Positions 55,815 through 64,000 of a DNA stretch of 64,000 bases are shown in pieces. Position 1 is the stretch's first letter; each line of letters begins with the position of its first letter. A program made the position numbers and the translations under genes. The notes under the pieces were generated by a model. It worked only from the letters and a program-made list of their open reading frames with translations, was not told where the DNA came from and ran no database searches. Source of the stretch: Haliscomenobacter sp. (lineage in GTDB: Bacteria > Bacteroidota > Bacteroidia > Chitinophagales > Saprospiraceae); the NCBI RefSeq assembly GCF_016718685.1, contig NZ_JADKCX010000029.1, forward strand, positions 19,145 to 83,144, written 5' to 3'.

Positions 55815-57171
55815 ATGCGAACACTATTCACCACCCTCCTGATTGTTATGGTGCTGTACATCGGCAATACCCAATCTAAAGTGACGGCTTTCACCCACGC
55901 CAACGTCATTCCCATGACGGGTGAAACGCTGCTCCCAGATTACACCGTACTCATCAAAGACGGGAAAGTGTTCAAAATGGCCCCCTCCAGCAAGTTGAAA
56001 GTAAAGAAAAAAGCCAAAGCCATTGATGCTACGGGCAAATACCTCATCCCCGGCCTTGCCGAAATGCACGCCCATATCCCGACACCCGTCAACGGTGACG
56101 ACAGCGAGGTGCGCAGCGTGCTCTTTTTGTACGTTGCCAATGGCGTGACCACCATTCGGGGCATGCTGGGCGATCCGTATCATTTGGGCCTGCGGAAAGA
56201 CGTGATGGATGAAAAAATCATCGGCCCTCGGATTTTCACCTCCAGTCCCTCAATGAATGGCAATTCGGTTAAAACACCGGAAGAAGCACGACAAAAGGTT
56301 ACCCAATTCAAAAGATGGCTATGATTTTTAAAAATTCATCCCGGCGTCAAACGTGAGGTTTTTGATACTGGCCAAAACGGCACAAACCTTGAATTTGCCA
56401 TTTTCAGGGCACGTGCCCGTAGAGGTGGGCATCCGTCACGCCCTGGCATCGCGTTATGCCTCCGTCGACCACATCGATGGGTATTTGGAAGGGCTGGTTT
56501 CAGCGGAGTACCTGCAACAGAACCCAAATGGCGGTTTTTTTGGCTACAACTACGTGCCCCATGCAGACGAAAAACTTTTGGATGCCTTGGCCGCCGAAAC
56601 CAAAAAGCAGGGCGTTTGGGTAGTACCCACCCAAAGTTTGTTTACCCGCTGGTTTTCTCCAATCGATGCAGTCGCTTTGGCGAATGAATCCGAAATGCAA
56701 TACATGCCTTCCAAAACTTTGTACCAGTGGCGGCAAAACAAACAGAACCTTACCGCAAATGGGTACAGTGAGGTGCTTTGGCAGCGCTTTATTCTTTTGC
56801 GCCAAAAAACTTTACGGACCTTGCACGGAGCAGGAGTAGATCTATTGTTGGGTTCGGACGCGCCGCAGGTGTTCAATGTGCCCGGATTTTCTCTGCGCCA
56901 CGAAATGAAGAGTTTGTTTGAGGCGGGTCTTTCTCCTCAGGTCATTTTACAAAGTGGTACGGCCAATCCTGCCCGTTTTTTTGGCCAGAGCGGCCAATTT
57001 GGGACCATTCAGCCGGGGGCATCCGCTGATTTGATTCTGCTGGAAGGCAACCCGCTTGACAACATTGACAACACTTGGAAACAAATTGGCGTGATGCTGC
57101 GGGGGAACTGGCTTTCAAAGGTGTTTATTGAAGCCGAACTGCGCAAGATTGCGGAAAAGAACAAGTCATAA
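55815..57171 (+). CDS. Secreted amidohydrolase (imidazolonepropionase-like; several frameshifts)
   Basis: About 452 residues with a signal peptide (MRTLFTTLLIVMVLYIGNTQ). It has the metal motif GLAEMHAHIP, ANGVTTIRGMLGDP, then in the second part FSGHVPVEVG, VDHIDGY, LLLGSDAPQVFNVPGFSLRH and the C-terminal GTIQPGASADLILLEGNPL. It is a metal-dependent hydrolase of the imidazolonepropionase/prolidase-like class; substrate unknown. The frame breaks three times between 56311 and 56372 (AAAA at 56311, T5 at 56326-56330, and near 56368). Read through, the segment is DGYDFLKIHPGVKREVFDT, so one gene is intended. Confidence 0.85.
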
Positions 57172-57182
57172 TGCCCCCAAAA

Positions 57183-57707
57183 TCAAGCGTATTCGTTAAG
57201 GTATTGCTGGTAAAGGGCAAGCAATTGAGCCAGCAGCGACTGGTTGTTTTCCTGAATGAGGATGATTTTAGCACGGGCATAAAAAGGTTCCCGCTCTTCC
57301 AAACGAGAGGCAATGAAGCGTTCTAATTCACTTTCATCAAGTCCGCGGATGAGTGGCCTTTGTTCCTGGCCTTTTTGGAGTCGCCTGGCCAAAAGAGGTA
57401 CATCAGCTTTGAGGTAAATGCTGAGGCCATTGGCATTGATCCAGTCCATGTTTTGAAAAAAACAAGGGGTGCCACCGCCGCAAGAAATGATGGCAGGATC
57501 GTCGGCCAGAGTATCGCGTAGGGTTTTTGCTTCCAAATCGCGGAAATAAGCTTCTCCTTCTGCTTCAAAAATGTTGGCAATACTTCGGTTTTCTATCTTT
57601 TCCATGCGGGTATCCAAATCCACAAAAGGCAAGGCCAAAGCTTTTGCAAGCTGCATCCCAGTATAGGACTTGCCGGAACCCATAAAACCGATCAAATAAA
57701 CATTCAT
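57183..57707 (-). CDS. aroK: Shikimate kinase
   Basis: 174 residues. The P-loop is GFMGSGKSYTGMQLAKAL, followed by FVDLDTRMEKIENRSIANIF (shikimate-binding Asp and Arg), EAEGEAYFRDLEAKTLRD and ISCGGGTPCF. The lid has an LIRGLDESELERF arginine. It phosphorylates shikimate at the 3-hydroxyl in aromatic amino acid biosynthesis. It is convergent with the amidohydrolase gene (11-base gap) and divergent from the DUF1573 gene. Confidence 0.95.
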   Translation of the reverse strand: MNVYLIGFMGSGKSYTGMQLAKALALPFVDLDTRMEKIENRSIANIFEAEGEAYFRDLEAKTLRDTLADDPAIISCGGGTPCFFQNMDWINANGLSIYLKADVPLLARRLQKGQEQRPLIRGLDESELERFIASRLEEREPFYARAKIILIQENNQSLLAQLLALYQQYLNEYA

Positions 57708-57724
57708 CTGCTAAAGAGCTTAAG

Positions 57725-57763
57725 ATAAGTGCTGGTTCAATATTAATAATGTCCCAGCACTTA
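57725..57763. repeat. Perfect 10-bp hairpin in a divergent promoter region
   Basis: TAAGTGCTGG and CCAGCACTTA face each other around a 17-19-base AT-rich loop in the gap between aroK and the DUF1573 gene. It could be an operator or the start of a leader structure. Confidence 0.5.
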
Positions 57764-57828
57764 AAAGATCAAAAATTCAAGAGAACCTTCTTATTTTCGC
57801 GCTGTAAAGCTCAAAAAAAATCAATTCC

Positions 57829-58316
57829 ATGCGTTACATTTCTTTGTTCATTTTTTTGCTTTTTGTACTCGCCTGTCAAAATAAGTCCAAAGAAGACCAG
57901 CGAGCTGTCGAGGAGATTACCGACCCAGAATTGATCTACAACTCCGACATCATCCGCAATCCAGTGTCCGCCAATGCTGAACCCCAGGATACGATTAACG
58001 TAGCCAAACTGGAGTTCAATAGTCATTCTTTCGATTTTGGTGAGGTGGAAGAAGGCGAAGTGGTTACCCATGCCTACGAATTTACCAACACCGGAAAAGT
58101 GCCGCTCGTGATCACCAACGGGCATTCCACGTGTGGATGCACGGTGCCAGAATGGCCCAAAGAAGCCATCAAACCTGGGGGAAAGGCAAAATTGTGGTCA
58201 AATTTGATTCAAATGGCAAGGCTGGCCCCCAGGCAAAACCGATTACCATTGTCGCAAATACTTACCCTTCACAAACCATGCTCGAATTGGTGGGCCTGGT
58301 GAATGCTAAAAATTAG
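57829..58316 (+). CDS. DUF1573 lipoprotein (one frameshift)
   Basis: About 162 residues. The lipoprotein signal ends in FVLACQNK. The DUF1573 domain follows: FDFGEVEEGEVVTHAYEFTN, LVITNGHSTCGCTVPEWPKE, then after the break KIVVKFDSNGKAGPQAKPIT and the end LELVGLVNAKN. The CxC pair (STCGCT) is the family hallmark. Function is unknown; the fold is probably immunoglobulin-like, located in the periplasm. The frame breaks at AAA 58182-58184; one extra A joins both parts. It lies 35 bases before the uridine kinase gene. Confidence 0.88.
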
Positions 58317-58351
58317 ACTTGTTGTAACACAAGTCTATTCAACTTAATTCG

Positions 58352-58953
58352 ATGAATTCACCATTGGTTATCGGCATTACCGGAGGAAGTGGTTCCGGCA
58401 AAACCACGTTTATCAAGTTGCTGCGCGAGCCCTTTCTCGAGGCCGACGTTTGTGTGGTGTCACAAGATGACTATTACAAACCTCGTTCTGAGCAAAAGAA
58501 AGACAATCAAGGTATCCACAATTTTGATTTACCTGGCTCAATCGATAAAAAAGCTTTTTTGCTGGATGTGGAAAAACTCCTGGCTGGCCAAGTGGTACAA
58601 CGCCCGGAATATACTTTTAACAATGAAAACGCCGAGCCCCAAATGCGTGTATTTCGCCCGGCACCAGTGATCATCGTGGAGGGTTTGTTCGTTTTTCACT
58701 ACAAAAAAATTAATGCGCTGCTCGACTTGCGCATTTTTTTACACGCCAAAGAAAACCTCAAAGTGATTCGGAGGATCCGTCGCGACCAAATGGAGCGCAC
58801 TACGAACACCACGTGACGCCCACGTTTGAAAAATACGTCCAACCACACATAGAACACGCTGATCTGGTCATCAACAACAACAAAGATTTCAACATGGGGC
58901 TGGCCGTAGTGCAAGGCTATATCAAGAATTTTTTGAGTGAGTACCCACGGTGA
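58352..58953 (+). CDS. udk: Uridine kinase (internal deletion of about 28 bases)
   Basis: About 200 residues as present. The P-loop is GITGGSGSGKTTFIKLL, then VSQDDYYKPRSEQ, the substrate loop HNFDLPGSID, and VIIVEGLFVFHY. RIRRDQMER is followed at once, in another frame, by HYEHHVTPTFEKYVQPHIEH and VINNNKDF to the stop at 58953. Family members have about nine extra residues there (a YPLDDVLYR-like stretch), so roughly 28 bases seem missing near 58796-58805. It phosphorylates uridine and cytidine in pyrimidine salvage. Whether the deletion is real or an assembly error is open. Confidence 0.85.
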
Positions 58954-58964
58954 TTTTTGGTTTA

Positions 58965-59246
58965 TTAAATGATTCGATCAAACTCATCATTTTCTTCAAC
59001 AAAAATATTTCGGCTTAAGGTTTGATTTCTTATTTCGTGCATCTGATTCAGATGCTGCAACACTTGTGCCAGAAAAAGGACATCCACTACTTTTTCAACA
59101 TCTTCCAAGGTCTCCACCCCTTCGCCATCGCGAAACTTATAGGTTTGTTCATAAAGCCCCGATTCAAATTTGACGGAAATGCGGTTTTCCATTTTAAAAA
59201 CCGTGATTTTGAGGATAGGATGTTCAATGTTACCAATGATGCGCAT
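58965..59246 (-). CDS. Hypothetical protein (93 residues)
   Basis: 93 residues, charged and soluble: MRIIGNIEHPILKITVFKME, RISVKFESGLYEQTYKFRDG, VETLEDVEKVVDVLFLAQVL, then QHLNQMHEIRNQTL. I believe small proteins like this are conserved in Bacteroidota, but I cannot name a family or function. It is convergent with the uridine kinase gene (11-base gap) and divergent from the next membrane protein gene. Confidence 0.7.
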   Translation of the reverse strand: MRIIGNIEHPILKITVFKMENRISVKFESGLYEQTYKFRDGEGVETLEDVEKVVDVLFLAQVLQHLNQMHEIRNQTLSRNIFVEENDEFDRII

Positions 59247-59367
59247 GAATTTGCAGAGCTTGATTTACGGTACAAAGAAAACCCGTCAAAAAAAGCGTTC
59301 GAAACAATGCAACATTTTTGCTCGATTTCAACAAGATTACTATTGCTAAGTTAAAAAATAAAAACAC

Positions 59368-59736
59368 ATGGAAGGACCAATGGTTGCGGTGGCCATTAAT
59401 GCGGTAGTGTGGCCGTTTATTGCCACCATCGTATTTTTCTACCTGTATTTTAGCCACCGTACCAAGGTGCGTTTGGCCTTAATCGAATCTGGGCGCGATG
59501 CCAGTATTTTTCGCCGGAATACCGTTGACAAACTGCGCTCGCTCAAACACGGCATCGTTGCCTTGATGGCAGGCGTCGGATTGTTGTTCGGGGGCTTCTT
59601 TGATGCAGTGGGCATGGATGATGATGTCGCTTACTTTGCCGGCGTGCTGCTTTTTGTAGGGGTAGGATTGGTATTTTTCTATTTCTATGTGAGCCGGACC
59701 ACTGATGTTCGGGAGGAGGAATCGGATATACTTTAG
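59368..59736 (+). CDS. Small membrane protein (DUF6249-like)
   Basis: 122 residues. Three membrane helices (AVVWPFIATIVFFYLYF; GIVALMAGVGLLFGGFF; AYFAGVLLFVGVGLVFFYFY) are separated by a basic loop (HRTKVRLALIESGRDASIF, then RRNTVDKL). The layout matches DUF6249-type proteins of Bacteroidota, which often follow an ECF sigma factor gene; none is next to it here. Function is unknown. Confidence 0.8.
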   Translation: MEGPMVAVAINAVVWPFIATIVFFYLYFSHRTKVRLALIESGRDASIFRRNTVDKLRSLKHGIVALMAGVGLLFGGFFDAVGMDDDVAYFAGVLLFVGVGLVFFYFYVSRTTDVREEESDIL

Positions 59737-59820
59737 AGGGTTCGGGGGTTCAAGGGTTCGTGAGTTCGGGAGGGGCCAAATTGTGTGCAACCCCCGAACT
59801 CACGAACTTCGAACCCTCCT
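59736..59820. repeat. Intergenic inverted repeat, GGTTCGGG-type units
   Basis: GAGGGTTCGGGGGTTCAAGG, then GTTCGTGAGTTCGGG (left), is mirrored by CCCCCGAACTCACGAACTTC, then GAACCCTCC (right). It lies between the convergent membrane protein gene and leuB. Confidence 0.82.
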
Positions 59821-60921
59821 AGATAATCGTCGCCACCCTTTCTCCCATCACACTATTGCTGTGTGGCAATTCATAATGATCGGTAATCAGGTGGGCAATC
59901 ATGTCGCCCATTTGGGAGCAGGAATAGACTGTATCCAGGTGCAATTCGGCAGTACCGATACCTTTTTCTAGGGCATGGCGCACTTTGTGCCGAATGACCG
60001 AAGCTTCTTCATACAATTTAAAATGATCCATCATCATGGCTACGGACAAAATGGTGGCCATGGGGTTGGCAATGTCTTCACCAGCTGCCCGGGGGAATGA
60101 GCCATGAATGGGTTCAAACAAAGGGGTACCATCTCCAATCGAAGCGGAAGGCAGCAAACCTATAGACCCTGTGATGGCACTCGCTTCATCCGATAGGATA
60201 TCTCCAATCAAGTTATCGGTTAAAATAACATCAAATTCCCGGGGATTCAGGATAATTTGCATGGCTGCATTGTCGGCATGCAAAAACTCCAGTTTTACGC
60301 TAGGGAACTGTTTGGAAATTTTGCACACCGTTTCACGCCACAAAAGCGAGTTTCCAGGACGCTGGCTTTGCCCACCAGGGTAAGTTTACCCCGACGTTTA
60401 GTCGCTTGTTTGAAGGCCAGACGAGCTATGCGCTCAATCTCACGGGCGTGATAGGTTGTTACATCGTAAGCACTTCCATCGGGGTTGCGGCCTTTTTCAC
60501 CAAAATAAATCCCGCGGTTAATTTCGATAAATACAAGATCAGCTTTTGGCTCTTCTTTTTGAGTGGTGAAAGGTGTAGAAGAGAAGGTACAGTACGTACT
60601 GGGCGTATGTTGGTAAACAAGCTCAGTTTTTTGCAACTGGAGAATACCCTGTTCTGGACGGCCTTGCACGGAGCTAAGATCATCGTATTTGGGATCACCA
60701 ACTGCCCCAAAAAGAATGGCATCACAGCGCTGACAAACTTCCAGGGTATTGCTGGGAAGCGGCACCCCAAATTTTTCAATGGCGGCAGCTCCCACATCTA
60801 GGTAATGAAATGTAAACTGATGCTGGAATCGATCGGCGATGGCTTCTAATACCTTTACGCCTTGTTCGACTACTTCCGGGCCGACACCGTCGCCGGGGAG
60901 TACTGCAATTTTTTTGTCCAT
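59819..60921 (-). CDS. leuB: 3-isopropylmalate dehydrogenase (several frameshifts)
   Basis: About 367 residues. MDKKIAVLPGDGVGPEVVEQ begins the protein; CDAILFGAVGDPKYD, LFTNIRPVRTVPSLLHLSPL, GIYFGEKGRNPDGSAYDV, FDVILTDNLIGDILSDEASA and PIHGSFPRAAGEDIANPMAT are family landmarks. It oxidatively decarboxylates 3-isopropylmalate in leucine synthesis. These pieces fall in different frames: switches near 60627-60632 (T run), 60549-60560 (T5), 60512-60520, and 60348-60353. All are small indels in or near homopolymers. leuA lies upstream on the same strand; leuCD are not in the window. Confidence 0.9.
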
Positions 60922-61050
60922 GGGATAGTATAATTTGTCAGAATTAGACTGATGGTTTTGGGTTCAATTCATTAGTAGTGGGGCAAAAATAAGTACTCAT
61001 TTTTCCTGAGCCAGAGGATTAGATAAGACACTTGAAATGAAACGTCCTAC

Positions 61051-61096
61051 AGAAGAAGGTTTCTTTGGCATACACCAAAATGAGAAACCTTCTTCT
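61051..61096. repeat. Perfect 14-bp hairpin between leuA and leuB
   Basis: AGAAGAAGGTTTCT (61051-61064) pairs exactly with AGAAACCTTCTTCT (61083-61096) around an 18-base loop, in the 242-base leuA-leuB gap. Neither strand has a T run right after it, so it is more likely an mRNA processing or stability element than an intrinsic terminator. Confidence 0.75.
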
Positions 61097-61163
61097 GATC
61101 TAAAGAACGAATGAAATAACTGATATGCTTCTTAATGCAAAGTAATATTTTGGTAATATTTTG

Positions 61164-62331
61164 TTAAAGTACCGCAGCCAACTCTCTTGCTTCAGCAATA
61201 ATGCCTTCTAGATCGGTGTCGTCGATCTCTTTTTTGCGGTCAGCCCATTCTAAAAACTTCAGGTAAGTGCGGTCAAGTTCGTCTTTGGTGAGATTTTGGC
61301 CAATTTCTTTGGCCCGGTAAGCCAAAGCGGCCCGGCCGCTGCGCGCAGTGAGTACAATTTTCGATTGATCCACCCCGACTTCCAATGGATCAATGATTTC
61401 GTAAGTTTCCCGCTGCTTGATCACCCCATCCTGGTGGATACCGGAAGAATGTGCAAAGGCATTTGCGCCAACAATGGCTTTGTTGGGCTGCACAGGCATC
61501 CCCATGCGGTCGCTCACCAATTGGCTGGTGGGATTCAATAGTTTGGAATTGATGCCCGTGGTGAAGCCCAGATAAGGGTGCTGGCGCAAAATCATCACCA
61601 CTTCTTCCAGGGAAGTGTTGCCTGCACGTTCACCGATGCCGTTGATGGTGCATTCAATCTGGCGTGCTCCATTTTGGACTCCGGCAATGGAATTGGCAGT
61701 TGCCAGCCCCAGATCGTTGTGGCAATGGGTGGAGAGGGTACATTTGTGAATACCTTTTACATTTTCGTAAAGGTACTTGATCTTGAGTCCGTATTCCTCG
61801 GGCAAACAATAGCCCGTGGTATCTGGAATGTTCAAAACCGTGGCTCCGGCAGCGACCAGCCTCAATGACCCGCGCGAGGTACTCATTGTCGGTACGGCCT
61901 GCATCTTCGGCGTAAAATTCTACATCCTCTACAAAGGATTTAGCGTATTTTACAGCTGCTACGGCGCGTTCAATGATCTCTTCGCGGGTCGCCTTGAATT
62001 TGTGCAGAATATGCGAATCAGATGTCCCGATACCCGTATGGATTCGTGGACGTTTGGCATATTTCAACGCTTCGGCAGCGGTTTTGATGTCTTTTTCCAC
62101 CGAGCGGGAAAGACCACAAACCACGGGGTCTTTCACGGCTTTACAAACGGCTTCCACCGATGCAAAGTCGCCAGGACTGGAAATAGGGAAGCCTGCCTCG
62201 ATCACATCAACCCCTAATTTTTCCAGGGCTAAAGCCAGTTCGATCTTTTGATCGGTGTTCAATTTACACCCTGGAACCTGTTCCCCATCCCTTAAGGTGG
62301 TGTCAAATATGTAAATCCTGTTGCTACTCAT
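61164..62331 (-). CDS. leuA: 2-isopropylmalate synthase (one frameshift)
   Basis: About 388 residues from the ATG at 62331. It has IYIFDTTLRDGEQVPGCKL (catalytic Arg-Asp), GLSRSVEKDI, IHTGIGTSDSHI, then after the break VAAGATVLNIPDTTGYCLPE, HCHNDLGLATANS and NGIGERAGNTSLEE, with SSGIHQDGVIK near the end. It condenses acetyl-CoA with 2-ketoisovalerate, the first leucine-specific step. The C-terminal allosteric LeuA domain of the long enzymes is absent, so leucine feedback would have to work otherwise. The frame changes at about 61855-61868 (ARVIEA joins VAAGATVL). Confidence 0.9.
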
Positions 62332-62481
62332 TGGTGCGGATTTTTGTATGTTTGCTGTCTTCAAAGATATTTTGTTGGTGAAGCGGCTTAAAATCAAAAT
62401 CAAAAATTAGTACAAGTCGGTAAACAACATAATGTTCCAAAAGTTCTTGACTCTTAATCGATTAATAAAATCGAATCTACA

Positions 62482-64000
62482 ATGCCTAAGCAAAAAACAG
62501 ATGACCTAGTGGCACTGATCCGCTCCCTAACTAGAGCCGAAAAGAGGCATTTTCGCTTGTTTGTTAAACGCAACCAGTCATCAGAAGACATTCTTTTCCT
62601 GCAACTTTTTGATTTTTTGGAGAAGCGAGGGGAGTATGAAGAGGATATTATTTTGAAGAAAATCCCGGAAGTCAAAAAAAGCCAGCTCTCCAATCTCAAA
62701 GCGCATCTATATAAACAATTGCTGACCAGTTTGCGGCTGCTGAGTACCAAAAATGCCAACGATATTCAAATCCGTGAGATGGTAGATTATGCCCGGGTAC
62801 TTCTACAACAAAGGACTTTACCGCCAGGCTTTAGACATGTTGGAAAAAGCGAAGGGCCGTGCCTAAGTGGGAATTACCATGCCTGGCCTTGGGGGTTCTG
62901 GAATTTGAAAAGCACATCGAAGGCCAACACATCACCCGCAGCATCGAGGGCGTGCCGATAGCCTGGCAGCCGAAACACTGGAACTAACCCGGATTATCGA
63001 ACAAACCCGCATATTTCAAATCTGGCCTTTGCAATTGTATGGCTTGTATCTCAAAGTGGGTTACGTTCGCAATGAAAAAGACGCCCAGGAGGTCAAGGAA
63101 TTTTTTTATGCCAAACTACCTAAAACGGATTACAAAAACCTGGATTTTATGGGCAAGGTGTATTACAACCAGGCCCATATGTGGTATTATCACATGAACC
63201 AGGAATTTGCCGCTTGTTATCGCTATGCACAACGTTGGGTCGACCTCTTTGAACGCGAACCAGACATGCTGGAGCTGCATACCCCACTTTATCTCAAGGG
63301 CTTGCACAATTTATTGAGCACCCTTTACAATATGCTGCACTACAAGCGTTACGCCGAAGTGTTTGACAATCTAATGAGTTTTCCTGAGCGTTTCGATATG
63401 GCCGATGACAACAACATCGAAGGCCTGTACTTTTTGTTCAAATACATTCACGCCATTCAAAAGCACTTTATAGAAGGTACTTTTTCTGAAGGGATCGCCT
63501 TGATTCCCGAATTGATGGAAATCATCGATAATGACCAGTACAACTGGGATCACCACCGAATTTTGGTGTTTTATTACCGCATTGCCTGTTTGTATTTTGG
63601 CAGTGGTGACAACGACAACGCCATTACTTACCTCAACCTGATCATCAATCAAAAAAATCCTGATTATCGGGGAGACATTCAGGTTTTTGCCCGAATTCTG
63701 AATTTGATCGCACATTTTGAAATGGGGAATGCGCAATTGGTAGAATACCAGGTGAAATCGGTATACCGCTTTTTGTCCAAAATGGAAGATATTGGCGCGG
63801 TTCACCGGGAAGTATTCCGGTTTCTGCGGCGCATTCCACGCATGCGGGAACAAGAACTCCGCAATGAGTTCATCTCCCTGCGTGAAAAATTGCTCAAACT
63901 GGAGGCTGACCCCTTTGAACGCAGACCTTTCCTATACCTGGACATCATCTCCTGGCTGGAAAGCAAAATCGAAGATCGGCAGGTACAGGATGTGATCCGG
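62482..64000 (+). CDS. Hypothetical helical repeat protein (3' end outside window; several frameshifts)
   Basis: At least 505 codons. It starts MPKQKTDDLVALIRSLTRAE, then KRHFRLFVKRNQSSEDILFL, and continues as a long helical, TPR-like protein: DMLEKAKGRA, LGVLEFEKHIEGQHITRSIE, LYGLYLKVGYVRNEKDAQEV, YNQAHMWYYHMNQEFAACYR, up to FLYLDIISWLESKIEDRQ at the window edge. Frames change near 62800-62806, 62858-62866 and 62947-62955. I recall similar 'hypothetical' proteins of about 500 residues in Bacteroidota with an N-terminal KRHFRLF element, but no function. It is divergent from leuA. Confidence 0.75.

Noticed and set aside
62332..62481. Possible leucine attenuator before leuA (short frame MLFTDLY)
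   Set aside because: Only two Leu codons in seven and no terminator hairpin between it and leuA.

Overview
The window looks like a chromosomal segment of a Bacteroidota bacterium, most likely of the Saprospiraceae (Haliscomenobacter-like). The lineage is inferred from gene content: a SusC/SusD pair, a type IX secretion C-terminal signal, an exosortase N/MSEP-CTERM pair, the futalosine-pathway enzyme MqnD, DUF1573, OmpA proteins with thrombospondin-3 repeats, and Bacteroidota-type promoters (TTTG / TAnnTTTG) with few Shine-Dalgarno sites. No phage, insertion sequence or CRISPR array was seen.

Layout. 1-8100: a repeat-containing secreted protein cut by the window edge, a small secreted protein, a two-component system (TPR histidine kinase plus LuxR-type regulator), an ammonium transporter and an MscS-type channel. 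8300-19970: a ~1400-residue type IX-secreted protein, a LolC/E-like permease, a barrel-like protein, a lipoprotein preceded by a 20-G tract, two HExxH proteins and CorA. 19974-20422: a gene-free stretch with a DnaA-box cluster (possible origin) and a possible small RNA. 20400-25750: outer-membrane proteins (OmpA/TSP3 and relatives), then an FGE-sulfatase-like membrane protein with a small EAD11-like partner. 25979-34471: a sugar-utilisation cluster (SDR, Gfo/Idh/MocA, SusD, SusC, divergent AraC). 34766-42284: housekeeping genes (mqnD, pseudouridine synthase, CobW GTPase, lpd, fba, trxB). 42526-50200: a membrane-anchored subtilase, then an assimilatory sulfate-reduction operon (sulfite reductase, SUMT, precorrin-2 dehydrogenase, APS/PAPS reductase, ferredoxin-NADP reductase). 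50265-55150: a small secreted protein, then the MSEP-CTERM/XrtN/FISUMP group. 55288-64000: tRNA-Ser(CGA), amidohydrolase, aroK, DUF1573 lipoprotein, uridine kinase, leuB, leuA and an unfinished TPR-like gene.

The most striking regulatory element lies in front of the sulfur operon. A 30-codon reading frame carries five cysteine codons within six positions, followed by a segment complementary to the left arm of a strong intrinsic terminator. This is the layout of a cysteine-sensing transcription attenuator, and it would tie the operon directly to the supply of its end product.

Two window-wide patterns matter to any reader. First, many genes, including probable essential ones (leuA, leuB, uridine kinase), are split by single-base indels, often in homopolymers. 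I treat these as probable sequence errors and give the full gene spans. Second, about a dozen intergenic gaps hold imperfect inverted repeats built from short degenerate units (GTTGAAAA-type or GGTTCGGG-type), a family of palindromic spacers that may act as bidirectional terminators or mobile miniature elements.
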